The notes: generated from the sequence alone by a model not told the origin. 18,216 nt of DNA from Candidatus Omnitrophota bacterium (GCA_016204125.1 JACQLI010000035.1:1-18216), one strand, 5' to 3'. Positions 7,334 to 14,850 are shown, counted from the stretch's first letter. Numbers and translations are program-made.

Positions 7334-7338
7334 AGAAA

Positions 7339-7356
7339 GAAATTCTCTGGAATTTC
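7339..7356. promoter_or_regulatory. Perfect 7-bp inverted repeat upstream of the polX promoter
   Basis: gaaattc (7339-7345) and gaatttc (7350-7356) are exact reverse complements separated by tctg. The palindrome is centred about 48 bp upstream of the predicted polX transcription start, a position compatible with a regulator-binding site. Confidence 0.4.
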
Positions 7357-7382
7357 CTCTGCAAAAGCAAGCACAAACTCAA

Positions 7383-7388
7383 TATAAT
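7383..7388 (+). promoter_or_regulatory. Consensus -10 box of polX (TATAAT)
   Basis: A perfect TATAAT lies 6 nt before the ATG at 7395. With normal geometry transcription would begin at or next to the A of that ATG. The -35 region (about 7359-7365, ctgcaaa) is a poor match. No Shine-Dalgarno sequence precedes the ATG, which agrees with a leaderless mRNA. Confidence 0.55.
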
Positions 7389-7394
7389 AAACTC

Positions 7395-9119
7395 ATGCCT
7401 ACTATGGCTAAAGAGATAGTGGTTCAAATTCTTGAGGAGATTGGAACTCTCCTTGAGCTCAAGGACGAGAACCCCTTTAAGATCAGGGCCTACCACAACG
7501 CTGCCCGTGTCCTCGAAGGCCAGCCTGAAGATTTAAAGACCCTCATCGAAACAGGGAAGCTTGAGGAGCTCAAGGGGATAGGATCAGGCATTTCAGAGAC
7601 AGTTCATGAGCTCTTTCAGAAGGGGAAGTCGAAATATCACGAAGAGCTCAGAAAATCCTTCCCCGAAGGACTTTTCGAGATTCTTCAAATTCAGGGACTC
7701 GGCCCGAAGCGGGTCAAAATTCTCTATAAACAGCTTGGAATCAAATCCGTAGGAGAGCTTGAATACGCGTGTAAGGAAAATCGGCTTCTTGATCTGGAAG
7801 GTTTTGGGGCAAAGACTCAAGAGAATATTCTTCAAGGGATTGAACATCACAAGAAATCTTCGGGTCAATTTCTTATCGCCACAGCAAAAAAGGAGGCCAA
7901 CGCCTTTGTCGACTACCTTAAAAAGAAGAAAGGGATTGAACGGATTGAAGTCGCAGGATCAATCCGCCGCCACAAGGAAATTGTGAAAGATATTGATATC
8001 CTTGTCACAGCAAAGGACTCAAAGAAGGTCCACGATGCATTCGTGAAGTATCCTCAGGTAGAGACCGCGATCGCTCACGGTGACACGAAATCAAGTGTCA
8101 CACTCAAATCGGGAATGAATTGTGATCTTCGAACGGTTTCAGAAAAAGAGTTCCCCTTTGCCCTTTATTACTTCACAGGTTCCAAAGAACATAATGTCGA
8201 GATGAGGACCATCGCTAAGAAAGCGGGCTTCAAGATCAATGAGTACGGCCTCTTCAAAGGAAATCGGCTCATTCCTTGTAAGGACGAAGAAGAGATTTTT
8301 AAGAAACTCGGGTTTCATTACATCCCGCCTGAGCTTAGGGAAGGAGAAGGAGAACTTGAATCAGCGAGAAAGGGGGAACTTCCCGAACTCGTGAAGGAAA
8401 AAGATATCCGAGGCGTCTTTCACGTCCACTCAACTTATAGCGACGGTGTGGCGAGCCTTGAAGAAATGATTGCGGCAGCTCAAGATTTGGGGTTCGAATA
8501 TGTTGGCATCTCGGATCATAGCCAATCTGCAAAATATGCCAGAGGACTTGAACCCGCTCGTCTTAAGGAGCAGCGCAAGGAGATCGATAAACTCGCAAAG
8601 AAATATTCTAAGATTCGGATTTTCTGGGGAACGGAGTCGGATATCTTGGCCACTGGAAAACTCGATTATCCTGACTCTATCCTCGAAGAGTTTGATTTTG
8701 TGATCGGGTCCATTCATTCTCAATTTAATCTCTCTGAGAAGGAACAAACCAACCGAGTCCTCAGAGCCATGGATTCCAAATTCTTGACCTTTGTCGGGCA
8801 TCCAACAGGAAGGCTGCTTCTGGGGAGGGAGGGGTACTCCATTGACCTTACGAAGATCATCGAAGGCGCGAAGGAGAAGATAGTTTCTATTGAGCTTAAC
8901 GCCAACCCCCATCGTCTCGATCTTGATTGGCGCTACTGTCCTTATGCAAAAAAGAAGGGAGTCCGTTTAAGCATTAATCCAGACGCCCATTCTGTTGAAG
9001 GGCTTCGGGATGTGACTTATGGGGTTGGAATTGCACGAAAGGGTTGGCTTGAGAAAAAGGATGTGGTGAATACCATGCCCCTCGCTGAAATGGAGAAATT
9101 TCTTAAGAGAAGACGGTGA
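7395..9119 (+). CDS. polX: DNA polymerase/3'-5' exonuclease PolX (family X with PHP domain)
   Basis: Gap-filling repair polymerase with proofreading-type exonuclease, acting in base-excision repair. The 574-residue length matches bacterial PolX. N-terminal helix-hairpin-helix segments include LKGIGSG (59-65) and IQGLGPKR (99-106). The nucleotidyltransferase palm has AGSIRR (187-192) with metal-binding Asp199, Asp201 and Asp244. The C-terminal PHP domain keeps all nine expected metal residues: His343, His345, Asp350, His375, Glu414, His441, His469, Asp530 and His532. The exonuclease should therefore be active. ATG 7395 follows a TATAAT box; ATG 7404 (MAKEIV) is an alternative start. The frame is open back to 7209 through the repeats, but that stretch is not PolX-like. 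The stop overlaps the nth start (GTGA). Confidence 0.95.
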   Translation: MPTMAKEIVVQILEEIGTLLELKDENPFKIRAYHNAARVLEGQPEDLKTLIETGKLEELKGIGSGISETVHELFQKGKSKYHEELRKSFPEGLFEILQIQGLGPKRVKILYKQLGIKSVGELEYACKENRLLDLEGFGAKTQENILQGIEHHKKSSGQFLIATAKKEANAFVDYLKKKKGIERIEVAGSIRRHKEIVKDIDILVTAKDSKKVHDAFVKYPQVETAIAHGDTKSSVTLKSGMNCDLRTVSEKEFPFALYYFTGSKEHNVEMRTIAKKAGFKINEYGLFKGNRLIPCKDEEEIFKKLGFHYIPPELREGEGELESARKGELPELVKEKDIRGVFHVHSTYSDGVASLEEMIAAAQDLGFEYVGISDHSQSAKYARGLEPARLKEQRKEIDKLAKKYSKIRIFWGTESDILATGKLDYPDSILEEFDFVIGSIHSQFNLSEKEQTNRVLRAMDSKFLTFVGHPTGRLLLGREGYSIDLTKIIEGAKEKIVSIELNANPHRLDLDWRYCPYAKKKGVRLSINPDAHSVEGLRDVTYGVGIARKGWLEKKDVVNTMPLAEMEKFLKRRR

Positions 9120-9754
9120 GAAAGAATCTCAAATCTCGCGTGAAGAAAATCCTTACAAGGCTCGGCAAGGCCTACGGACCTGGAAAATGTGCCCTCCATT
9201 CTTCAAACCCACTTGAGCTTCTTGTAGCAGTGATTCTCTCAGCCCAATGTACAGACAAGCGGGTGAATATAGTGACGCCGCACCTTTTTAAGAAATACAA
9301 AACAGCCCAAGATTATGCCAAGGCTCATCCTGCGACTTTTGAAGAGGAGATACGCTCCACAGGCTTTTATAAAAACAAGGCGAGAAACATCATTGCCTGC
9401 GCCAAAGAGATTGTTGCCAAACATGATGGAAAAGTTCCCAACAAAATGGAGGAGCTTGTGAAACTTCCTGGTGTTGGCAGGAAGACAGCCAATGCAGTCC
9501 TGGGAAACGCCTTTGGAATACCAGGCCTCTGTGTGGATACCCATATGATTCGGATCAACCAGAAACTAGGACTTACGAAAAACACCGATCCTGTTAAGAT
9601 TGAGTTTGATCTGATGCCGATTGTTCCAGAAAAAGAATGGACCGAATTCTCCCATCTTATTATTCACCATGGCCGAGTCCGTTGTTTTGCTAGGAAGCCC
9701 GATTGTTCCCATTGTGCGATCAATGATCTCTGTCCTTCACGTGAGGATATCTGA
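9116..9754 (+). CDS. nth: Endonuclease III (Nth)
   Basis: Bifunctional DNA glycosylase/AP lyase that removes oxidised pyrimidines and nicks at the abasic site. The 212 residues carry the helix-hairpin-helix LPGVGRKTAN (117-126) with catalytic Lys123, the VDTH motif with catalytic Asp141, and a C-terminal [4Fe-4S] loop with Cys190, Cys197, Cys200 and Cys206, spaced C-x6-C-x2-C-x5-C as in the family. The GTG start overlaps the polX stop, so the polymerase that fills gaps and the glycosylase that creates them are translationally coupled. The neighbour pair strongly suggests a base-excision repair operon. Confidence 0.96.
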   Translation: MRKNLKSRVKKILTRLGKAYGPGKCALHSSNPLELLVAVILSAQCTDKRVNIVTPHLFKKYKTAQDYAKAHPATFEEEIRSTGFYKNKARNIIACAKEIVAKHDGKVPNKMEELVKLPGVGRKTANAVLGNAFGIPGLCVDTHMIRINQKLGLTKNTDPVKIEFDLMPIVPEKEWTEFSHLIIHHGRVRCFARKPDCSHCAINDLCPSREDI

Positions 9755-10510
9755 ATGAATTTAGAAAATATCCAAATCGTCCTTGTCCGTGCTGAGAACC
9801 CCGCCAATATCGGCCAGGCAGCTCGCGCCATGAAGAATTTTGGGCTCTCGAAACTTCTCCTCGTGGATTGCATTCCCCATCAAGTACAAGAGGCCTATTC
9901 GCTTGGATGGAACGCAAAAGAAATTTTGGATCAGGCGTCCGTCTTTTCTTCTCTTCAAGATGCGATCAAAGAATCTGTTCTTGTTATCGGTTTCACGAGG
10001 CGGAGCGGCCATGCCAGGGGAGAACCCCGCTCCTTTGTAGAAGCCCTGCCTCAGGTGATGGAAACAGCAACGGATCATCAAGTGGCCCTACTTTTTGGAA
10101 ATGAGAAAAATGGCCTTTCAAATGAAGAGCTTCGATACTGTCACCTCGCCGCAATCCTTCCGACAAGTCAAGAGCATGCTTCACTTAACCTTTCTCATGC
10201 TGTAGCGATTGCCTCCTTTCTTATCTTTAGCCAGACTCCTCAATCGACGCTTAATTTAAGAAAGCCCGAACGTTACTACGCGACTCAAGCCGAACTGGGT
10301 GACCTAATGACGGATTTCAGGCGCGTTCTAGAGGCCTTGGATTATCAAGATGTTGAAATGAATGACCTTCTGACACGGACTTTAAACAATCTAAGTCGTC
10401 TCTTTAAAAAAGCAGGTCTTGAGAGAAGAGAGTTTCACCTCTTTAAAGCTTTTCTTTCTCGAGTGGAGCAAGAATTTGCAAGAAGGTTATTGGAAGAAAA
10501 GTCATCATGA
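9755..10510 (+). CDS. trmJ: tRNA/rRNA 2'-O-ribose methyltransferase, TrmJ-like (SpoU/SPOUT family)
   Basis: SPOUT-fold enzyme expected to methylate the ribose at position 32 of tRNA. Motif 1 is NPANIGQAARAMKNFG (15-30) with the family's catalytic-type Arg24. Motif 2 is LLFGNEKNGLSNEEL (112-126). Motif 3 is ILPTSQEHASLNLSHAVAI (134-152), which forms the SAM-binding knot. A helical C-terminal extension (about 175-250) is as in TrmJ rather than TrmH or TrmL. ATG 9755 directly abuts the nth stop codon, and the GTGAGGA stretch 10-16 nt upstream may serve as ribosome-binding site. The stop overlaps the queG start in ATGA. Closely related families methylate other RNAs, so the exact target is inferred. 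Confidence 0.85.
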   Translation: MNLENIQIVLVRAENPANIGQAARAMKNFGLSKLLLVDCIPHQVQEAYSLGWNAKEILDQASVFSSLQDAIKESVLVIGFTRRSGHARGEPRSFVEALPQVMETATDHQVALLFGNEKNGLSNEELRYCHLAAILPTSQEHASLNLSHAVAIASFLIFSQTPQSTLNLRKPERYYATQAELGDLMTDFRRVLEALDYQDVEMNDLLTRTLNNLSRLFKKAGLERREFHLFKAFLSRVEQEFARRLLEEKSS

Positions 10511-11487
10511 TATCTTCTCAGGATGTCAAACGATTGGCCGCCTCTTTAGGTTTTGACGCGTGCGGAATCACTCGTGCTGAACCTCTTTCTGAAGATGAAG
10601 CAAAGCTTAAAGATTGGCTTCGGGAAGGTAAGCATGGCGAAATGAAATATCTCGAGAATTTTGGAGATCGCGCAAAGAGATTCTGGGAAAGTTTTCCAGA
10701 AGCAAAGAGCGTCATTGTAATGGGTGTGAACTATTATTCGGAAGCCAGGGATCGGGGATCTGGGATCAGGGGAAGAGTGGCGAAATACGCTTGGGGGAAA
10801 GATTATCACAAGGTCATTGGAAAAAGGCTTGAGGAATTCAAAATTCGCTTGAGCGAAAAAGCAGGACGTGAGATTCGAGCTGAGACTTGTGTGGACACGA
10901 AACCCTTGCTTGAACGCTCTTTGGCCCAAAAAGCAGGGCTTGGTTTTATCGGAAAACAATCTCAGCTGCTAAGCCCAAAGTTTGGACCGTGGCTTTTTTT
11001 AGCCGAGCTAGTGACAGATCTCGAGCTTGAAGCCGACATTCCTTTTATCGGGAGTTGCGGAACATGCCGCATCTGTATTGATGAATGTCCCACCGAAGCC
11101 ATTCGGCTCGAAGGGGGAATCGATGCTCGTAAGTGTATCGCTTATCTTACAATCGAACACAAGAGTGAAATTCCAGACGCCTTAAGATCTCTCATAGGGG
11201 AATGGGTCTTTGGCTGCGATATTTGCCTCGAAGTATGTCCCTTTACCTCCAAGGCCAAGGAGACCCAGTGGTCAGAGTTTAAACCTGAGTCAGGCGTTGG
11301 AGAAAAGCTTGATTTGTTAAAACTTCTTCAAATTCAAACAAATGGCGTCTATGAAAAAGAGTTTCAAGGGACAGCGATTCTGCGCGCACGGAGAAAACAG
11401 CTTCTGAGGAATGCGAGGGTTGTACTTGAGAATCTCGATGAAGAAAAAAATAAAGACAGAGGAAGAGCTTTCGAAAGAGTGGACTAA
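10507..11487 (+). CDS. queG: Epoxyqueuosine reductase QueG
   Basis: Cobalamin-dependent iron-sulfur enzyme that reduces epoxyqueuosine to queuosine at tRNA wobble position 34. The 326 residues show the cobalamin domain with YAWGKDYHKVIG (94-105), CVDTKPLLERS (128-138, Asp130 at the proton-donor position) and GFIGKQSQLLSP (146-157). A bacterial double-ferredoxin domain follows, with Cys184, 187, 190, 194 and Cys210, 237, 240, 244, enough for two [4Fe-4S] clusters. The HEAT-repeat tail of some QueG proteins is absent. The ATG overlaps the trmJ stop (ATGA). The 3' end overlaps the cupin gene by about 50 nt. A run of three 7-nt NGGGATC units (10747-10767) is embedded in a loop region without breaking the frame. 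Confidence 0.94.
   Translation: MISSQDVKRLAASLGFDACGITRAEPLSEDEAKLKDWLREGKHGEMKYLENFGDRAKRFWESFPEAKSVIVMGVNYYSEARDRGSGIRGRVAKYAWGKDYHKVIGKRLEEFKIRLSEKAGREIRAETCVDTKPLLERSLAQKAGLGFIGKQSQLLSPKFGPWLFLAELVTDLELEADIPFIGSCGTCRICIDECPTEAIRLEGGIDARKCIAYLTIEHKSEIPDALRSLIGEWVFGCDICLEVCPFTSKAKETQWSEFKPESGVGEKLDLLKLLQIQTNGVYEKEFQGTAILRARRKQLLRNARVVLENLDEEKNKDRGRAFERVD
10747..10767. repeat. Heptanucleotide tandem repeat (3 x NGGGATC) inside queG
   Basis: Three consecutive 7-nt units (AGGGATC, GGGGATC, TGGGATC) followed by AGGGG. The 21-nt array keeps the reading frame and encodes a polar Arg/Gly/Asp loop between the GVNYY strand and the YAWGKDYH motif of QueG. Confidence 0.6.
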
Positions 11488-11722
11488 GAAGGGTTTCTCC
11501 TGCGATCTCTGGGTCGATCCTCCAGGACAGAGGTGGGAGGATTACGTTCACGATGTGGATGAAGTGGTTTACGTGAAAGAAGGAAAGCTCGAATTTGAGA
11601 TAGGAGACGATAAGAAAATTTTAGAACCTGGTGATGAGGCCTTCATCCCTGCCCGCGCGAATCATTCAGTCCGTAATATCGGAGGCACCACTGCCCGATG
11701 GTATTACGGATACAAGACCTAA
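11438..11722 (+). CDS. Small single-domain cupin protein
   Basis: 94-residue beta-barrel cupin of unknown substrate. Motif 1 resembles VHDVDEVVYVKEGKLEFEIG, giving His and Glu as possible metal ligands but with the usual HxH reduced to one His. Motif 2 is GDEAFIPARANHSVRNIG, with the conserved Pro, His and Asn. ATG 11438 was chosen because it starts a sensible domain after TTGAG, 7 nt upstream; ATG 11411 would add nine residues. It overlaps the end of queG by about 50 nt and is the last gene of the polX operon. Its TAA overlaps the stop of the convergent ABC-F gene. Small cupins of this type are often metal-binding sensors or isomerases, but no function can be assigned here. Confidence 0.8.
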   Translation: MKKKIKTEEELSKEWTKKGFSCDLWVDPPGQRWEDYVHDVDEVVYVKEGKLEFEIGDDKKILEPGDEAFIPARANHSVRNIGGTTARWYYGYKT

Positions 11723-13539
11723 GCGTGTCGGGAAGATTTGATCCGGTCGAGCTTCTCCTGCAGGGAACACCACTCGGTCTCAGCCTCTTCCATGTTTGCC
11801 TGAAGTTCTTTTAAGCGCATATTTCGCTCCTTCGAGTAGTGAAGCGGATTCTTACGCATCTCCTCAAGTAGTTTATTCCGCTCCTGCGTGTAGTGGCTGA
11901 TCCGACGCTCTATTTTTTTCATCAGCTGATCGCATTTTGAGATTTCTGGATTTGGTTTCTCTTTTTTGGGTGCCTCTTCGACTACCGTCTTCTTTCTGCC
12001 GCCTTCGGATTCGCTCTGATCAGGGGCCGGCGCATCCGATTCATTCTCCTTACCTTTTGCCACCATTTCCAGATGATAGACATAGTCTTCATAAGTGCCG
12101 GGGTAGCGTTTGGCCTTGCCATTGTTGAGTTCCAAAATATCGGTCGCGATCAAATTCACAAAGGTTCGGTCGTGGCCGATGAAAAAGACGGTGCCGTGAA
12201 ATTTTTTGATGGCCCGGCCCAACGCTTCGACCGTCTCAAAATCCAGATGGTTGGTCGGTTCATCGAGAAGGAGGGCATGAGATTTTGAAAGGAGGAGCCC
12301 GGCCAGGACAAGCCGCGCCCGTTCGCCTCCGCTCAGCACCTTTACTTTTTTCTTCACATCCTCGCCTCTAAAAAGAAAACAACCTGCCATCGCCAAGATT
12401 TCCTGATTCGTCACTCCTTCTTGATCGGCGCGAGCAAGGTGCGCGTAAACGGTGTCCTCCTGATCGAGGGATAGGGAGACATGCTGGGCGTAGTAGGCGA
12501 TTCTTATTCCTGAGCCCCAGCGAAACGAACCGGCCTTGGGTGCAAGCTGACCCGCAATCGTTTTTAAAAAAGTGGTCTTCCCCTGGCCGTTATCGCCCAA
12601 AATAGCGACGTGGCGTCCCCGGTGAACTTCAAAGCGGATCCCGCTGGCCACCATTTTTTCCGGATAGCCGATCGCAAAATCATCGCAAGAGAAAGCGATT
12701 CCCGCCTTCCGCTCGACTTGAGGGATACGAAGGTTGACCGTGCTCAGCTGGTGGGCGATCTCGATCGTCTTCAGCCGCTCGAGCTGTTTCATCTTCGATT
12801 GGGCGCGTGAGGCGGTGGAGGCTTTGGCGCGGAAGCGGCTGATAAATTCCTCCAGCTGGTCACGTTTTTTTTGGATGGTTTTATTTTGCGCCTCCTTTCG
12901 GGCCTGTTGTATTTCTTTGAATTCAAAATATTCCTCGATATTCCCGGGATAAAGGGTGAGCGTGCCCGATTCGATCTCAAGCGTGTGGTCGCAGGTGCGT
13001 TTAAGGAATTCGCGGTCGTGAGAGACAAGCAGATATCCACCTCTGAAATTCAGCAGAAAATTCTCAAGGAGAATCAAGGTCCGTAAGTCAAGGTAGTTGC
13101 TTGGCTCATCGAGGACGAGGAAGTTCGGCTCCCGTAGCAGCATGGCGGTCAGTTTGACGCGGGTCTGATACCCGCCGGGGAGGCTCCGGACAGGGAGATC
13201 AAGCATTTCATTTTTGATTTGAAACCGGGCAGCCGTTTCACCACATTGCCAATGTTCGGCCCCCGTTGTTCGCATGAGGAAATGAAGCACGCTCTCCTCC
13301 GGCTCGAACGTATCATGCTGTTCGAGGTAGCTTAGCCTGAGTTCGGAATTGGCGCTGAGGGTGCCGCTGTCTGCGGTCTCGTGGCCCGTGATGATCCGGC
13401 AAAGAGTCGACTTCCCGGCCCCGTTTCGTCCGATCATCCCGATCTTCTGATCGCTCGAAAACGATGCAGTGGCGCTGTCTAAAATTACCGTCGCGCCGTA
13501 AGACTTGTGGATTTGGTTAACTTGAAGAAGGACTGGCAT
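11719..13539 (-). CDS. ABC-F family ATPase (Uup/YheS-like ribosome-associated)
   Basis: Soluble tandem ABC ATPase without membrane segments; ABC-F proteins act on ribosomes (stall relief or antibiotic protection) or, for Uup, also in DNA metabolism. Domain 1: Walker A GRNGAGKST (37-45), signature LPGGYQTRV (120-128), Walker B LVLDEPSNYLD (141-151) with Glu145, and His174. A charged helical linker (about 205-262) holds the P-site/tRNA interaction region. Domain 2: GDNGQGKTT (315-323), LSGGERARL (402-410), LLLDEPTNHLD (423-433) with Glu427, and His456. The C-terminal region is a low-complexity acidic/basic stretch (about 495-530) and a coiled coil (535-600). Residues for hydrolysis are intact in both domains. 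It is transcribed alone, divergent from the SEC-C gene. The ATG at 13539 lies 6 nt after a TAAAAT box. Confidence 0.94.
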   Translation of the reverse strand: MPVLLQVNQIHKSYGATVILDSATASFSSDQKIGMIGRNGAGKSTLCRIITGHETADSGTLSANSELRLSYLEQHDTFEPEESVLHFLMRTTGAEHWQCGETAARFQIKNEMLDLPVRSLPGGYQTRVKLTAMLLREPNFLVLDEPSNYLDLRTLILLENFLLNFRGGYLLVSHDREFLKRTCDHTLEIESGTLTLYPGNIEEYFEFKEIQQARKEAQNKTIQKKRDQLEEFISRFRAKASTASRAQSKMKQLERLKTIEIAHQLSTVNLRIPQVERKAGIAFSCDDFAIGYPEKMVASGIRFEVHRGRHVAILGDNGQGKTTFLKTIAGQLAPKAGSFRWGSGIRIAYYAQHVSLSLDQEDTVYAHLARADQEGVTNQEILAMAGCFLFRGEDVKKKVKVLSGGERARLVLAGLLLSKSHALLLDEPTNHLDFETVEALGRAIKKFHGTVFFIGHDRTFVNLIATDILELNNGKAKRYPGTYEDYVYHLEMVAKGKENESDAPAPDQSESEGGRKKTVVEEAPKKEKPNPEISKCDQLMKKIERRISHYTQERNKLLEEMRKNPLHYSKERNMRLKELQANMEEAETEWCSLQEKLDRIKSSRHA

Positions 13540-13545
13540 CCCGCA

Positions 13546-13554
13546 ATTTTATCA
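13546..13554 (-). promoter_or_regulatory. Extended -10 promoter of the ABC-F gene
   Basis: On the minus strand the sequence reads TGATAAAAT, an extended -10 (TGn plus TAAAAT). Its last base is 6 nt from the ATG at 13539, so the predicted transcription start coincides with the start codon. No Shine-Dalgarno sequence lies at usual spacing and no good -35 is visible. Confidence 0.5.
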
Positions 13555-13616
13555 GAAAGCAGGGCATTATTCTTCGGAAGGTTAACTTTTCTTCCATTCT
13601 GCCTCCCATCCTTTCT

Positions 13617-13625
13617 TGATATAAT
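13617..13625 (+). promoter_or_regulatory. Extended -10 promoter of the SEC-C gene
   Basis: TGATATAAT is a perfect extended -10 (TGn plus TATAAT) in the 123-nt divergent gap. Transcription from about 13632 would give a 31-nt leader containing the GAGAGG ribosome-binding site at 13653-13658 or close by. The -35 region is weak, as is usual for extended -10 promoters. Confidence 0.55.
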
Positions 13626-13662
13626 ATCTGCTCGTCATCCACATTTTCTGCGGAGAGGTCCG

Positions 13663-13929
13663 ATGAAACAAATAGATAATCGACAAAAAAAGGTGACAAA
13701 ATCGCGTGCCCAGAGGACTTTCTTGGGCGGAAAAAATCCTCTCGCTTCCATGGCCAAGGAAAAGGAGCACATCCATGCGCCTGGGGAGAAACACTCTGAA
13801 GAAGAGACGAAAGCACCTCTCCCTGAAGCCACCGTGCATACCGGCCCCAAGATTGGAAGAAACGATCCCTGCCCTTGCGGGAGCGGCAAGAAATACAAGA
13901 AGTGCTGCCTGAATAAAAAAGCAAGTTGA
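13663..13929 (+). CDS. Small SEC-C zinc-motif protein
   Basis: 88-residue hydrophilic protein of unknown role. The C-terminal GRNDPCPCGSGKKYKKCC segment is a complete SEC-C motif, the zinc-binding module that ends SecA and occurs in many small proteins that contact SecB or ribosomes. The first 65 residues are basic and then acidic, without hydrophobic segments, and look disordered. ATG 13663 has a good GAGAGG ribosome-binding site and an extended -10 upstream. The frame is open back to 13507, but that part overlaps the divergent ABC-F gene and has no coding character. The pseudouridine synthase gene follows after 6 nt, so the two probably form an operon. Confidence 0.85.
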   Translation: MKQIDNRQKKVTKSRAQRTFLGGKNPLASMAKEKEHIHAPGEKHSEEETKAPLPEATVHTGPKIGRNDPCPCGSGKKYKKCCLNKKAS

Positions 13930-13935
13930 ATTGAT

Positions 13936-14832
13936 TTGAACAAAACTTTGAAAGTCCAGCACGAGGAGGCGCTTCTCGCTTACCTTTTCACGGCCCTGCC
14001 TGACACGAAAAAGACCGTCGTCAAGCAGCGCCTCAAGCACGGATGCGTTTCCGTGAATGGCCGCATCCAAACCCGGTTTGATCACCTGCTTGTTCCAGGA
14101 GATGAGATTCGGATTGAATCTTCCAAATCAAGGGCGGTCACGCCGGCCTTGCAATTCAATATCGAGATCATTTATGAAGACGATTGCCTCCTCGTCATCA
14201 ATAAACCGGCCGGCCTTTTGAGCATTGCCACTGAAAAAATCCAGCGCGAGACCGCGATTTATTCCGTGAATGACTATCTCAATAAAAAAGCCGCGGCCAA
14301 AAGCCGGCGCCCTCAATTCCAGAAGCGCGTGTTTATCGTGCACCGCCTCGACCGCGATGTCTCGGGCCTACTCGTCCTCGCCAAAAGTGAAGCCGTAAAG
14401 CTCAAGCTTCAGGAAAATTGGGACCGGTTTAAGAAAGAATATCTTGCAGTGGTAGAGGGCGCACCCAGGGAACCATCGGGGACTTGCTCGAGTTACCTTA
14501 ATGAAAATAAATTTTTACGGGTTTTTAGTTCGTCCCGACCTGTCACGCCGGAGGCGAAAAAGGCGGTGACGCATTATGAAGTGCTGAAGAGCGGTGAAAA
14601 ATATTCCCTACTTAAGATTCGGCTTGAGACTGGACGCAAGCATCAGATACGCGTGCACCTTTCGGATTTGGGTCATCCTGTGGCCGGTGACAAGAATTAC
14701 AACGCGTGGTCGAACCCCATTAGGCGCATTGCCCTTCACGCCTGGCGCCTTGAATTCAAGCACCCTGTGACGGGTAAGGATCTTGTTTTCACTTGTCCAC
14801 TGCCGCCTCCCATTGTGCGCCTCACCGAATGA
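13936..14832 (+). CDS. RluA-family pseudouridine synthase
   Basis: Isomerises specific uridines to pseudouridine in rRNA or tRNA. The 298 residues consist of an N-terminal S4 RNA-binding domain (about 15-60, with RLKHGCVSVNGR) and the catalytic domain with VINKPAGLLS (87-96), the hallmark HRLDRDVSGLLVLAKS (136-151; Asp139 catalytic), the late ETGRKHQIRVHLSDLGHPVAGD block and a final FTCPLPPPI. S4-containing RluA-type enzymes include RluC, RluD and relatives; the specific uridine cannot be told. The start is TTG 13936 with no clear ribosome-binding site, 6 nt after the SEC-C gene. No better in-frame start exists before the S4 domain. Convergent with the phosphofructokinase gene, 18 nt away. 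Confidence 0.92.
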   Translation: MNKTLKVQHEEALLAYLFTALPDTKKTVVKQRLKHGCVSVNGRIQTRFDHLLVPGDEIRIESSKSRAVTPALQFNIEIIYEDDCLLVINKPAGLLSIATEKIQRETAIYSVNDYLNKKAAAKSRRPQFQKRVFIVHRLDRDVSGLLVLAKSEAVKLKLQENWDRFKKEYLAVVEGAPREPSGTCSSYLNENKFLRVFSSSRPVTPEAKKAVTHYEVLKSGEKYSLLKIRLETGRKHQIRVHLSDLGHPVAGDKNYNAWSNPIRRIALHAWRLEFKHPVTGKDLVFTCPLPPPIVRLTE

Positions 14833-14850
14833 ATAAAATTTTTCCGCGCT

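Noticed and set aside
7209..7394. The polX reading frame is open upstream of 7395, with ATGs at 7209 and 7272.
   Set aside because: It runs through the repeats and the TATAAT box, overlaps the divergent methyltransferase start and does not look like PolX. It is chance openness of a short spacer.
8430..8912. 160-codon open frame on the minus strand opposite polX.
   Set aside because: Shadow of a strongly conserved polX coding region; the product has no recognisable motif and no ribosome-binding site.
13582..14085. 167-codon open frame on the minus strand across the SEC-C and rluA genes.
   Set aside because: It covers two genes with clear motifs on the other strand and contains no motif of its own.
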